A stretch of DNA of 64,000 bases. Source: Coturnix japonica (lineage: Eukaryota; Chordata; Aves; Galliformes; Phasianidae). The notes under the pieces were generated by a model, which saw only the letters and a list, made by a program, of their open reading frames with translations, ran no database searches and was not told where the DNA came from. Made by a program: the position numbers and the translations under genes. Positions 43,046-56,344 of the stretch are shown one piece after another (the stretch's first letter is position 1; each line of letters opens with the position of its first letter). The stretch lies in contig NC_029536.1 of assembly GCF_001577835.2 (NCBI RefSeq), positions 558,001-622,000 on the forward strand, given 5' to 3'.

Positions 43046-46000
43046 AAAGATGTTCACATGCCCAAAATAGCCCACAATATTCAATTACCTCCTGATTGCC
43101 GTTCGTTCAAATCTGTCTGAGGTCATTCTGGAAGAATTATTCACCAAAAATAGAAAAAGTTACCACCACTCACCGAGAGCACGAGGACGAGCCTGCAGGA
43201 AATGAGCAAGACAGCTTTATGAGTAAATTAACAAGATTTATGACACCAGCAAGTCAGAGTCAGCACTGAGAGCTGCTCCTCCTGGTGCCCCGTGCTGCAG
43301 ATGGGCAGCGTATTGGGGGTGGCTTACAGGGGCTGGTGTGTGGGGGTGGCTGTGCCAACTCCATGGGAGCTGTGGATTTCACAGGGCTACTCCTTTCAGC
43401 TATTTTTTTTTCCCCAAACTGCTCTCTCTTCTGAGGAGAAATCCCTGCCATGACGTATTGCCCACAAACAGCACATGGCAGGATAAAGCATTATAGCTAA
43501 TTCTACATAATTAAAATGTAATTGGAAGAAATAATTAGTGAGGCTACCTCTGATCCTCAGCAAGGTCCTGGTGTGCCTGCAGCCCTCTCCAGCTCTATGG
43601 GGCAGCCCAGGGCAGCAGGAGCAGGGTCAGGGCAGGGGCACTGGTGTGGACCCCTCTGCACTGGGGGGATGAGGAGCTGGGGGTTATTCTGACTAATTAT
43701 ACCTTATTATTCATTACTTCTAATCACTTTGTCATGGCAGCCTCTTTCCCTCACTCCTGTGGCTGCCTTGGCACAGGAGCGATCAGAAGTCGATGCTCCC
43801 CAACATTTCCTTCTCCATCAGCACTCCCAGGCTGAGCACTCCTATGGGAAGCCCAAATGGGAAGCGCTAAGGCTCCCTGTCTGCTGGCACAGCAGCTCCA
43901 CTGCACTCAGAGCTGTGCTCATTTCTGTTCCGCTGTGCTTTTCAAAGACACTTGTTCCCACAAAGGCCACCTGCTGAACACTGCTTTGTTCTCTCCCAGC
44001 TTTGCAGGACAGCAGCAAATGCCCGGCACTGATTAATAAGAGTGACGTGCGTTCTCATCTGGCCATCACTCTGGGCATAATCACAGGTTGCAAGGGGATG
44101 TACCATGAAAACAGCATTCTGGAACCGGGAGGTTTTGGGGTTATCTTTTAAAAGCCATTGCTTAGGGAAGGCTCCCTGCTGTTCAGATGCAGCTGCAGGA
44201 CCTGTGTGGCTTCAATCCTGCACCTCAGTGCTGTGCATCACCTCCTGCTCCCCAGGCAGTGCTCAGCTCCCTGCAAGTCACCCCTTTGGATCCCTTACAG
44301 CCTGGGACTCCCCGTGCACCATTGGGCTGGCAGCACGCCACGCTGTACACCACGGGAGGCTGTTGTGTTGATGATGTATGGCACAGCCCCAACCCCGAGC
44401 ACTGCGATGGTGATGGATTGCAGAGCTGTGCTAAAATACATCAGCATGAATTAGTGCGAGGCCGGCACCTCGCTGAGCGGGAGCAGCCGCACGTGCAGCA
44501 GCAGCGCCCAGAGAAGGGGAGAGGAAGAACATAAGAAATCCAGGGAGCAGCTGAGTATTACACTCACTTATTGCTTTTTTCATAGTGAAAAGGATGATCC
44601 ACGGGCTCAGGAAACAAGCAGCCCTCATAGGCTGTGATGGAAGGGCTCCTACGAAAGACGACTCTTTTTGTTATGGCTGTTGGTGGGCATGCTTCGTAGG
44701 AGGAGGGAATGCTTATAATGCCTATTTCAGTTTTGGCTGCAAAACTTTCATCATTATCATTTCAATTAAAATTGCTCTTTGAAGCAGTTTGTCTTCAGGC
44801 TCTGCCACATGAATCTTTGCTCTTTTAAACACAGGAAACTTGAAAACAAAAAAAATGACCCTATTTTATCCAGGCCTGTTTTATTTCCCCTTTGATGGGT
44901 TCCATCCCATGGTTCTTGTCCAGGCATATTCAAAGCAGGGCAGGCAGAGCAATGGGGCCTTTTGTGGGCAGGTTTTTTGGCTACCTTCTCTATGTGCACC
45001 TGTATGGGGTTGCCTAGGAGTCTTAGTGACCCATGGTGGATGATCCCCTTAACTCTTCTTATCTTTACCTAAGATGAAGCTGGATGGTTCTCTTGCCATT
45101 TCCCAAGGCTCACTCTCCTACCTTCTGGAATGAGAGATGAATATACATGAGCTGGAGATTATTCAACGCTTCCATAAAACAAACCGATGTTCAGCACTAA
45201 TTTATGGATACACTGAATTATCTCACACAAATGTAAATAGGATATAAAAAGAGATATCAAAAAGCGGAACCTACAATCGAGTCAGCCTTCTCGGTAATGA
45301 AGTAAGCAGAAGGAAAGAGTAAAAAGGAGCGGTGTAATTTATGCATCTGAGTGTCCCATTCTGTCCTCAGGAAGGCGAATACCACTGGCTGCTGACTGTC
45401 CTTGGTAACTGCTCGCAATGTCATCTTTTTAATGAAAATTAAGTGCTTTGGTTGTACCAAGTAGAAGCTGTGCCGACATGTTTAATTGCAGCACTGGGAG
45501 ATGGCAACCTCAGTTGAAAGGAAGTGGGTCCTCGGAGGATTCTGCGTGGTCTTTTCTTCAGAAACAAGAGGCACAGTGAACTTGTAAGGTCTAAAAGTAC
45601 TTTTCCTCGTATCTCTGCATTCCGTTTCATCTCCTCTTCATTTTCTCTAATTCTCTTTGTCTGCAGCTTTCAATGAGCTGACGCAGCCTTAATTGCAGCC
45701 GCATCTGCCCACCCTATGAGTGATGCCCACCCAGCGCAGCACTTCCAGCCCTGCTGACAGAGCATGGCACAGGGTGTGTGCCCCCATTGCAGCCTCCCAT
45801 CCCTCATCCGTGGTTTTATTTCCTATCAGCATCAACCAAGACTGTCCCTGCCCCCCCAGCTGTGCCAGGGCCGGCTTTGCCAGCAGAGCTCCCAGCACTG
45901 GTTGGGATGGTTGCTGGCCCTGGGAGCCCCACGGGTGGGAATGGTGCAGCTTTTCCATTGCTTAAGAAAAGCTCGAATAAATCCAGTTTTCAGAAGCCGT

Positions 46001-48568
46001 ATATTCCACTTCTAATATATTACGCTGTTTTTCATTCCCATCTTCCAGCTAAAAGCAAATCCCTTGCTGGATTAGGTTAGCCTAGAAAAACTCTGTACAT
46101 AAGCAATTACACATCATTTCTGAGGTGTTTTGTCTCCTCGCATAAGGAAATCAAAATCCCCAATCAACAATTCATGGGAAGAAGCGGCTCCAACACAGAA
46201 CAAAATGCGTGTTGTGTCCTTTCTTTAATCAAGTTAATGGTCATCATTTCACATGCTAATATCTCCTCGGTGGTCCATCAGCTCGCTGCAGCTGCAGCAG
46301 TGTTTGATCTGGTGCAGTTTACCTAAGAGACCCAATTACAAGCTTTCCTCCAAGCAGGCAGACTTGGAAACCTGGCGAATAAAAAACCCTGCTGTGTCCA
46401 CAGCAAAGTTTTCCTCTGTCATCGCAGATGGCAGGTGAATAATTTCAAGGCTTTGGGTAAAGCAACCAAACAGCAGCGTGGTTTCTGTCCCACTTTTTTT
46501 CCATTCCCCAAGGGCTTGGGAACCAGCAGGAGGGCACAGGGCTGTTGGTTCCGACTGGAGATGCAGCTCTAGGGCTGCAGCTGGTGCACGCTCAGTGCTG
46601 GAGCTGCATGGCCAACAGTCCTTGCAATCCAGCAGGTGGGTGATGAAGAGCTGCTTGCATCCCACCAGCGCCCAGGACCCCTCCGTCTGACTGATGAGGC
46701 TGGAAGCACAATTAGCATTGCTTTCCCCTGGTTATTTTAATTGGATCCGTGGCGACGTGCCGGCACAGCAGCCGCCGGGCCGGGGGTTGCGTGCAGCAGC
46801 TCAGCAGTGTCCCACCTCCAGGCTGGGGATGCGCTGGTGTTGGCATTGCCATCTAGTGGCATTTGCTCACAGCTGCCTTTTGCCCTCCATTTTCTTACAC
46901 GAACGATCGATAATTACCAATATTTGATATGTATTCTTGTGATCTTTGCATCTATTTGCTTGGCGTGCTGTGCCTGGAAGAAAGATGTTAACCAAAGGCA
47001 AATCCAAGATGTTATCAGCTAACAAGAAGGTGCACCTATGGTCTGGATTGGCTTCCAAGAGCTCCATTCCCCCTTTGCTCAAGTGGGGAGACAACCATGA
47101 AGCTCCGTAAATGGCAGAATCAATTTTCTCATATATTATCCAGGCAAAGAGTAAAATGCAGCAGAGTACAGAGTATGTGAAGATTACAGTGTGAAAAGCA
47201 GATGAAACCCTGGGCAGCCCAAAGCCAACATGAGGTGCTGGCACAGCCCTTGGCTGCCTGCAGCATCCCCAGTGCCCAGCAGGAGCATCACCAGCACCCA
47301 GATGTGGTGTCAGAATGAGGCCCCTCTGGCAGCCACTTGCAATCTCCAACAGCTGCAAGATAAGGGGGCCGCTAGGGAAAAGCCAAACCAGAAAGATAAG
47401 AGAGCTTATTCCGTTCAATTATTGAGCAGATAAGGCAGCAGAGGCGAGCCTGGCTCTCCTAATCCATCCCCATGTGCTGCAGAGGGTCGGCCTCTTCCTA
47501 ACGAACCATCCTCACGAGGCTGCTGCAGTGTTCGTCAGGGGCTCAGCAGTTCAGACCTCCCACCAGCTTATTTTTTAATATATAATTAGCCTGCAAGGCT
47601 AACCCTAAGCACAAGATTCACTCAGTGTGTCTGCTTTAAAAATGAACTGGCAGAGAACTGAAAGGGAGCTCGCTCAGATGGTGCCAGCACCAACCTATGC
47701 AGGGCCAACCCTCCTGCAAGAGGCTTTGTGAGCCTGGGACCGCTCTTGCCCATATTTCTTGTGAAATACGAGCTTGGCATTACTCACAACCTTTGCACAA
47801 AGGTTAGGAGAGAGCTTGCTGGGATTTTCCCAATGATTCAAAGTTGGGATGCGCTGTCAGCAGGGAAGAAGAAGCGCTCCCCATGGCACAGAGCCCACAG
47901 CTGGGATCGTGGGTGCAGAGCACAAGGTCACAATCCTGCAGCAAAGATGCTCAGCCACAGCTCATCCCGTCCACTGGGACCACTGCCTGCAACCACACAT
48001 GCTGTGATCTGAGCGGGGCACAGGTTCGTGCTATGGGGAGACTTCCTCAGATTTTTAATTATCACAGGCAATTAAGACTTTAATTCTGCCAGGCTCCAGC
48101 TGCTGTGCTGGCGGTGCTCCAGCATACCGGCCACCAGATCCCATGCAGGGATGCTGGGCACAAAGCGGGAGCTCTGGGATGGGGTTAGGGTGGCAGCCTG
48201 GCAGGAGCAGGGCCCACTGCACTCCTACCTGTGCACCAGGCTGAGCCCTGACTGCTTTCACCATCCCCCCCAGGCAGATTCAGTGCACACACCAGGCAGA
48301 GGAAGCAGGAGAAGGAGCAACGTGAAGGAAAAAGGATGCATGGAGGGGGAACATTGTGCTCTGCTTCTGGCTTTGCTTGTCGGCTCTCCCTTGGGCAGGC
48401 AGCTGGGAGCAGGGGAGGGAGCTCTGTGGGCACAGTGCACCATGCACCTGGGGACAGCAATGCCCCTGGGCTCTGCTGGGTTGCCAAGCAGAGTCCTCTG
48501 CACCATCCTTTCTCTTTTTATGATGAAAACATCCTTTGTAGCCGATCCAGCGCAAGTTAGCATAGTTG

Positions 48569-48584
48569 TAACACACACACACAT
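48569..48584. repeat. (AC)n microsatellite
   Basis: About seven to eight AC units. A second (AC)n of similar length lies at 51731-51748. Confidence 0.8.
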
Positions 48585-51500
48585 GAGAATGTGTCTCTCT
48601 ACTGCTGCCTTTCCCATTATCACAAGCAAATATCACCTCGAAAAGCGGAGGGAGTGTGAGCTCTGCCTCGCCTGGCGTCCCACAGCGCAATTAGTTAGCG
48701 CACATCAGCTGAAGCCTGAAATGTGGAACACAGGAATCAGAGAAGCTCACCCAACGAAACGGAAAATGAGAAAGCCTCGCCCAATGGAAGAGCTCTCCAA
48801 ATATAACCATGGCTGCAAAATTATGTCAGAGAATAATTCATACTCAGAAATAGCTCCGAAACGTAGTGGGAGCATGAGCAGCTAAATAGAGCGAGCCATA
48901 AGGAACAATGCGCAAACTGAGTGAACGTGGTGGACGTGGCAGAGGAGAGCCTGGAAGTGACAATAAGGAGTACTCCAAAATAGTTGTGAGCAGGCTGGCT
49001 GTGCTGGTTTGTACGGCAGAGGGAAAGCCTTGGGAAGAGGTGGGAGGTTTCCTCCCCACTGATCACCTTCTGTGTGGAGGGAGGTGATGGGGAGGTTGTT
49101 CTTCCCGGCACGGCTCACACTGCTCCGTCGCTTTGGAGTTATTCCGGCTGCTGTCCTTAATTAAATTCAGCGTGATTGGATTTGATTAAAAGGTATTGAT
49201 TGTGGGGAGGGGGTGTAAGGGGCCGTAATTGTGGCCATTTGTCAATAGCTGGGAGCAGATGGGATCTCATCATTAATAAATCAGTGCCGGTGCTGCTCAA
49301 TATGCGGCCGTTGTGGTGCAGAAACACAGGTGGGCTTTTCCTCTTCTGGGCTCAGTGACAGATTAATACCGTTAAAATTTGCAGGCAGTTGCAGCGAGGA
49401 ATGAGAGGAGCCCCAGAACAGAGGGAAGGAGACGGCTCAAGGCAATGTGAGCTCCTGTTCCCCATGTGAAGGGCTTGGTTTGTCCAGGATGTGCTTCTCC
49501 GACTGCTGAGATGTGGATAAGTTACAGAGCGATGCCTGTTAGCTCTGCAGCAGCGTGTTGACACGACTCCAGCAGAAAATAAGGACTCAAATGAGCAGAT
49601 TGAACACTTCTGATGGATTTGCATTCTTTTCAGCACTCTGGTCTAACTCCCGGACGGGGCATGTCGAATGGCTCCTTCCAAGCATTTCCTATGTCTTTGG
49701 AAATGAAATGGGCTGCGCTGATGCCTTCAGATGTCTACTGGGTGATACGAGCCTAAAAGTGCCACTTCATGCTTCGAGATGCGGCTGCAGTAAATCAATC
49801 CTATTTCCACTGTTTATGAACCACAAATATTTAGTCAGGGCGATGCCAGCTCTACAAGATCAAGGGCAGAGGATGCGAGGGGCCCTCAAGGGTTGATTCC
49901 AGGGTGCAGCTCAGCCACCAACCCCCTGCTGTGCCATCACCATCACCCACCACGGAGCATGAGGACACATCATCTCCCCATCTCCTGAGCTCCAATGCCC
50001 GGACACTGATCTGCACTGACTTAAAGGCTTCGTGACTAATGTGACCATAATCAAAATGGACCATAATCATTACAGCAGTAAAGTGATCCTTGCATTTCCC
50101 TATTACTAATCTTCAGCTTCTCCTCGTGACCTTTACTTTTTAAATGTTTCAATATAAATAATGCACTTCTGTGAATATATCCCTCTGATTATTTCCCACA
50201 GCTCTGATTCTCCATGTGCGACAGTCCCTGAAGTGGTAATTTGTTCTCTTTCCTGGTAATTGCAATTTTAGAAATAGCTTTCTCAAAGGCTTACAGCCTC
50301 ATCTCTGCTTCCAAGAGATTTCCTCCTTCCTCCCCTCTGCTGCTCTCTGTGTGCCTGCGGTGACACGGGGTGGTGACATGGGGCAGAGTGGGGGCTCACA
50401 CCGCCCCAGGAGACCCCACTTCAGCTGGGAACCTCCTAATGATTTCCAATTAACTCTTATTAATTCCAGCTGTACCAGGTTCATTTATTCAGCTGGAATG
50501 GGGAGCACGCTATTACTGATAATAGCAGATATTTTTCCCTTCGTGTGGTGATAAACAGAGGGAAAATGGCCCAGCAAAAGAGTTGTTGGTGGGAAAGCAG
50601 AGAGACCTGCGGTTAGCCGTGATTAATCCCCATCACACTCATTCATAAGAAGTTAACTCAGTGACCGCTGGATGAGCTGTGCTTTGGGGCAAGCAGCAGA
50701 ACCCCATGGGCACAAAGCCCCCCCCCAGAGGCAGACAGCCCCCAACTCAGCTCTTCCCTGCCCATAACTTTAACATCTGCCCACATCTGAGGTGGGGACA
50801 TGACAGGGAAGTTCCTGACCCCCTCCTTCCCCCCCAGAACCACTCCCATCCATGCAGTGCCATGCCCCTGGGCCTGACCTTCCACACCAGCTCAGAGAAA
50901 TGGTGATTAATTTCAGCTGAAGGTTAAGAGCCAACATAAGCTACAAAGTCAATGACTAATCTATTAAGCTCCCCAGTAACTTAATTTACATGTTTTTAAT
51001 GATTACTTCCTACCTGGGCACTCTGAAAACTAATTGGACTTGAATCGTTAAGTGTATTCAGAGGTGGACTCAAATTAATAAGTACCACTCAGGTCTGCTT
51101 TTAGCTGCAAAAAGAAAATCAACGGCAGTTCTGTGCTGCCAGAGCCCTCATTGCTATGCAAATACTGCAGCCTCCTCCATTCACGGGGTATCTGCTCTCT
51201 AATAACGTGGATGCATTAGCTGGGGAGCCAGGCTGTGCTGCACCCGCTGCCATTTAGGAATTAAAATCCCAATTAAGGGCTTGATGCACTTCTCGAAAAT
51301 GGAGGTTTGTTTTTTTCTTCTTCTATTGTGGGGAAAGAAAAGGAGATGTCTGTTCAGGACTTGGGATGGGCAGCAGGCCATGCAGCATCCCATGGCTCCC
51401 AGGGCCAATCAGGCTCAGTGGGTTTTGTTCAGCTCCAGGAGCTGAAGGTGGGTCAGTGTGGGTCCATGAACACCACCTGATGTCCCATCCACACAGCAAG

Positions 51501-51730
51501 CAGATGAGGTGGGTCCATTCCTACACACGAGGAGAGCTATTGCTTTGAGGAAAGGATCTGGTGATGAAGAAGGAGATGTGGTTGGAATGAGAAGCACCTA
51601 CTTAGGAGTTAACATGAAAGCCCTTTTAATGTAATTTAATGGCAGAAGGCAAAATGAGGCTTAGAGATGCAGCGCTGGCTCTCTACTTGAGGGGATGAAC
51701 GCTGGTATTGGACCAGTCTACAGAAGGATC

Positions 51731-51748
51731 ATACACACACACACACAA
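51731..51748. repeat. (AC)n microsatellite
   Basis: About nine AC units in plain intergenic DNA. Confidence 0.8.
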
Positions 51749-54700
51749 AAGCAGCGTGGTATTTATTCCTTGAGAAGTCTGGCATCTTTGCTGGAGCTGT
51801 GGGAAGTGAAATGAATTCATTCTGCATCGGATGCCTACAGATGTCCTCTTCACAGTGTGTGCCCATGGCTGCAAAGCCAGGATGCTTGTTAGAATTGGGG
51901 TCGGGTCCACAGGATCCTGGTGTGAGCTCTGCTCTGCAAACACACTCACACAAGGCAAAGGGAAGGTGCATCACTGCGTCCTGCCCATGCAACCACAAGA
52001 AGCAAACCAAAGGGTGCACAGCTTCTGCAACCCACACAGGGGCTGCACTGGAAGTGATGCCCAGCAGAGCTGCAGCACTGCTCCCAGCCAGGCTGCTCTA
52101 CCCAGGGCAGCCCCAGCCTGCAGGATTCCTGCAATCATCATCATCACGAAATGGAGAATTTCGCAGTTTGCCATCAATTAATAGCTGAGCAAACAGAACA
52201 CAGCGGTTATACTGGGGAAGATGCTTCCCCCCACTAAAGAACAGTTCTTTTAATGAGGCTTGTAATAATAGCAATTAATTTGTGTACGGCGGAATGTTCA
52301 GGTTTGCAAACAAGAAGAGGCAACAGCTTCACAGTATGGTTGAATCACATAAGCAATGTCCCCCCCATCCACCCCCCCCAAACCTTCTGAGCCTCAAGCG
52401 GGTCATGGAGAATTGATTTTCCTGATTAAAAAGTTGATCAGAATAAATCCACAGCCCCACGAGGCCACTCGTTGGGTTGGACCCACAGTGCCATCTCCAA
52501 TGCCCCCAATGAGGGGGGTGCCATGGATGCTCCCCACCGCAACCCCTGGGCTCAGGGCAGGGCGGTTGCTGGGCCCTGCAGCTTTCCTCCAGCACAAATA
52601 ATGGCTCTGACAGTGGAAGCTGAATTTCCTCTCAGTCCTCAGAGGACGGAGCCTTTCATTGTGGGTTTTTCATTAGCTCACAATACAGGAGCTGTACAGA
52701 TGCTGTCTGTTCCCCCCCAGTAGCGAGGAAATTATGCACCTGGGCTAGCAGCCAACATACAGAGGATTTATGCTTTCCAAGGCCTTTTATTAACTTGACA
52801 ACATATGGCTCTATCCAGAGCTCTGCTCCTGCTCCCCAGCACCAGGCTGGGCTCTCCCCACTGCCCTGGGGAAGCACAGAGGGGGAAAGTACTCATGCCT
52901 TGGAGTGGGTGGGGGTTAATGAGGTGACAGTGAACAACTTCCATATTTAATAGCATTTTAATGCTCTCCCCCCCCTGTACAAACACAGAACAGTTTCTAA
53001 GTGGCATTGCCAAGCTCTTAGGAAGGTCAAAGGATCTTTGGCATGTGCCTGAGCTCAGGGAGGCACAGAACAAGACTGACTGACACAGGACAAGCCACGA
53101 CTCCAAGCAGCTCTCCATGGAAACACATACTGAAGATACACTTTCCACTCTAATTGGGACACATTCCTACACCACCAGGAACCAACTTCTGAAGCAACTG
53201 AACCCCAAAGACAACCCTCTGCTTTTTCACATTCCTATCTGACTTTATGCCTCATGGATTCCTACCATGAAAGGCTGCGATGGTCCCTTTGGAACCACTG
53301 CCTGCTCCAATCCCCCCATCAGCTCCATGCACACAAGGCAGCATTGGAAAGCAGAGTGACAATTGATTTTTGTCTTTAAAGATTCGGGTTGCAATTGATT
53401 TCTTACAGATGGAAGCTTTGCATCTAATGAATGCAGCGATGCTCCTGGAAATGCACACTCCTGGCAGCAGGGCTGGGGGCAAAGGATGCTGCTTTTGTTT
53501 TTTAAGCATTAGTAACTCCCAGCAAAAGCTCAAACAGCGGAGCTTCAGCAGGTGAAGGGCTGGCAGGAGGTGGGAGCAGCTCAGAGCAGGCAGCACTGCC
53601 AGGAGAGACCTTGCCAAAACATTTTCATATCTCAATATGTGTGGGAGGAATGTCTAACGATGTTGAACTTAAACTGGCTGGAAAAGTGTCACAGTGCTGC
53701 CTGGCTTTAGGCACTTCTCTTTCCTCCTCAGCTAAAACAACGCTGCATGGCACTGAGCTTCCCCCCCCAGGCTCCCAAACCACGTAGCTTGGCCCTATGT
53801 ACACACATGCTGCAGCACTGGATCCTGCCCCACACCATATGGGCAGACTCATCAGAGCAGAACCTGCCCAGGGGCAGCAGGGAGAAGCCCTCTTGGAAGC
53901 AGCAAAGGGCTGGAGCAAGCTGAGAACTCAAAGCAGGCACCCATCCCCCTCTATCCCAAAAGCCCTGCTGAGCTTTGCATGGGCTGGGTGCCCCCTCCCC
54001 CCCGAGGTTGTGTCTCACTTCCATCTCCACTTCCAGCCTTCCCCTGCAGCCTTGTTTAGTATCTACCAAGTATTTCCAGCTCCTGCAGCTTTGCTTTAAG
54101 AGCTTGGTCTGAAAGTACAGCTTTGCTTTGCAGTGTATGAGCTGGGTGGCTTTGGAGCAAAGGGAAAGGAGAAGAAAAGGGAAGGGATGAGACTTACCCA
54201 CACTGAAGCACCTGGCCTTCAGCTGTCCCCTGCTAGATGTGCAGAGCTCGGGGTGTTTTCATAGATGTGTCAGCAATACACTGGAAATGCCATCAGGAGC
54301 TTTGAGTTGAGATTAAGAGCTGCCATTTCTATGTACACAAAATGCTTCAATCTGATGGAAGAACAATCCCAACAAACCCTGTGTAAGCTCAAGCACAGCC
54401 TGGAGCAGAGCAGCCCCTGCACCCCCAGCCCCCACCATCTGCACACCCTGCTTTTCCCTTCGTGCTCACACTCACCTCCCAGCCATCCCGGCCTGTACAT
54501 CGTCTGTTTGTGCATCCTGAGTGCTGGATGAGTTTGTTTACCAAAGCTCCTTAAAGTGTGGAGCATGAAGATACAATGGCGTTGGAGTATTGTTGAGTGC
54601 TTTCAAGAAGATTACACCCGCTGAAGTAGTAATTAATGTTTGTTTTATTACGTTCTGGGGGATGATCGGCCAACAAGATAATTCAAATAAAGCAGAACAT

Positions 54701-55379
54701 GCTCTGATTGAGCACTGCTTAAAAGCTGATTCATTGCAAAGTGGCCCATGCAAAGGACTAATAATTAAGAGAAAAGGCACAAGAAGGAGCATACTCACCA
54801 CTCGCCTGCCCTTCTATGTCATTCAAATGATGGAAATTATAGCTTAACGAGTGCAAATCAGATGTGCTCTTGAGAATTTTGCATATTTGGTTTCCTTACC
54901 CACTGCATTTCTCCCCCTCGTGCTCAGCACAGTGCAGATCCGGTGGGGTTTTGGCAGCAGGACTGGGGCTGCTCTGCTTGCTGGGTTAATTCTTTGCTAA
55001 AGTGTCATTAAGTTATACACGGGGAAATTACTGTGCCCCATTATATGGTAAATAAACCTCAGCAGGGCTCGAGTGCTGAGCGTTTGGCAGGCTGAAATCC
55101 ATCCAGCTCCGTACTGGGATCTGGCAGCACCTCTGCTCTTTCCCATGGAACCAAAGCAGCACGGAGCTGCAAAGCAATGGGTTGGGGTGCAGGACCATTG
55201 GGCAGAGATGTCACCTGTGCTGCTCCGGTCCCACAAAACACCCCATTCATTCCCTTTTCTTGTTTGCTGATTCTAAATCCCCTTAAATGGGGAAGAGATG
55301 AATCTTCTCCATAATGGAGCAGGCAGGGCTAAGACAGCGGCTACACCTGCTCTCCATATCAATTACCTGCTGCACAGGG

Positions 55380-55690
55380 ATGCTGGCGAAGGGAGGTGCA
55401 CGATGTGTCACTTAAACGGCCGGGAGAAAATCGTCCTCCATCTGTTGAAATAAATTCCACCACATTTATTTCTCGGAGTAACCGTCCAGGGACGCATTGC
55501 CTTACCAAGCGGTTTGGAAGCCGGGATGCTCCCTGAGCCGCGGTCCCACGGTCCTGGACCGAGGGCTGGATTCTTCTCCGCTTTATGGGTGAGGATTTTC
55601 CACCAGATGGAGCCTGCGGGCAGACGATGTGCAGCGCCGGGAGGGGAGCGGCTGTCCGCTGCGATGCTGCCCGTCTCCCATGCAGGGCTG
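55380..55690. promoter_or_regulatory. Orphan CpG-rich patch, possible promoter or enhancer
   Basis: Roughly two dozen CpGs in about 300 bp, by eye, in a region that is otherwise CpG-poor for tens of kilobases. A donor-like ATGG|GTGAGG with GT at 55589 reads on the + strand. No TATA box and no long conserved ORF was seen. It may be the start of an unannotated non-coding RNA or a CpG-rich enhancer of a distant gene. Function is inferred from composition only. Confidence 0.45.
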
Positions 55691-56297
55691 GAAAGAGACT
55701 GCCTTGACTTGCCTTGCTTTGCCATGCGAGCTCACTGGGACCCGTTGCATGCATGTGTGCACATCTGTGTGCACCTGCCAGCTGCAGGCATGTAACCATG
55801 TCACTCCTCCTTGGATCTGCTGGCTCAGCTGGATGGATCAAGGGATGCTGCCAGCCATCATCAGACACAGCCTTGAAGCACTGAGAGCTCCCACCAGGAC
55901 CCCTCAGCAGCCTTTCTTTCCCAGGCTCAGTGTGGACCCATGAGATACCCAGCAGCAATGTGCCCTGTGAGCTCGGATATACATTGGCACAGAACCACAA
56001 ACTAAAACCACAGACTCTCACTCAGCAGAAGCTGCTTTGCTCTGAGCTGACAGCAGGAGTGAGCACCACATTGCCCCAATCTCTGCTCCTTGGCAGGGGG
56101 CTGAGGAGCAGCTGGGTGAAGTGCTGCCTTTGCTGCTTCCTGGTCAGCAGCCACTCAGACCTGAAACGTGTCACATCCAGGGAAGAAATAATAGTTTCCA
56201 GAGGGGACGGCTCCATTTTGCAGCCATCAGGTGTTCCATCTGGTCAGAGAGCGGAATGGATCTGCCAGCCACAGCATCTGCTGGAAAGATGGGAAAA
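55691..56297. other. Intergenic, nothing recognised
   Basis: Ordinary sequence after the CpG patch. A loose TGCC/TTGC-rich run lies at 55700-55725 and a TGTGTGCAC repeat at 55753-55775. No exon supported. Confidence 0.5.
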
Positions 56298-56344
56298 TAT
56301 TATATATATATTATATATACACTATATATATACCCCCCCCCCCC
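56298..56344. repeat. (TA)n-rich palindromic tract plus C12 run
   Basis: An interrupted TA repeat of about 34 bp that is close to self-complementary is followed directly by a run of about twelve C. Such tracts extrude hairpins easily and are error-prone in sequencing. Confidence 0.85.

Larger units (their letters stand above)
43046..55370. other. Intergenic, no gene recognised
   Basis: About 12 kb of unique sequence. It holds small CpG-containing spots at 44450-44515 and 46745-46790, octamers at 49617-49624 and 51156-51163, (AC)n runs near 48570 and 51731, and C-runs near 50720, 52360-52380 and 53761. I see no credible exon, RNA gene or mobile element. Confidence 0.5.

Noticed and set aside
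48151-48885. 244-codon open frame in the gene desert
   Set aside because: It lacks any recognisable domain, crosses an (AC)n repeat, and competing frames of similar quality overlap it.
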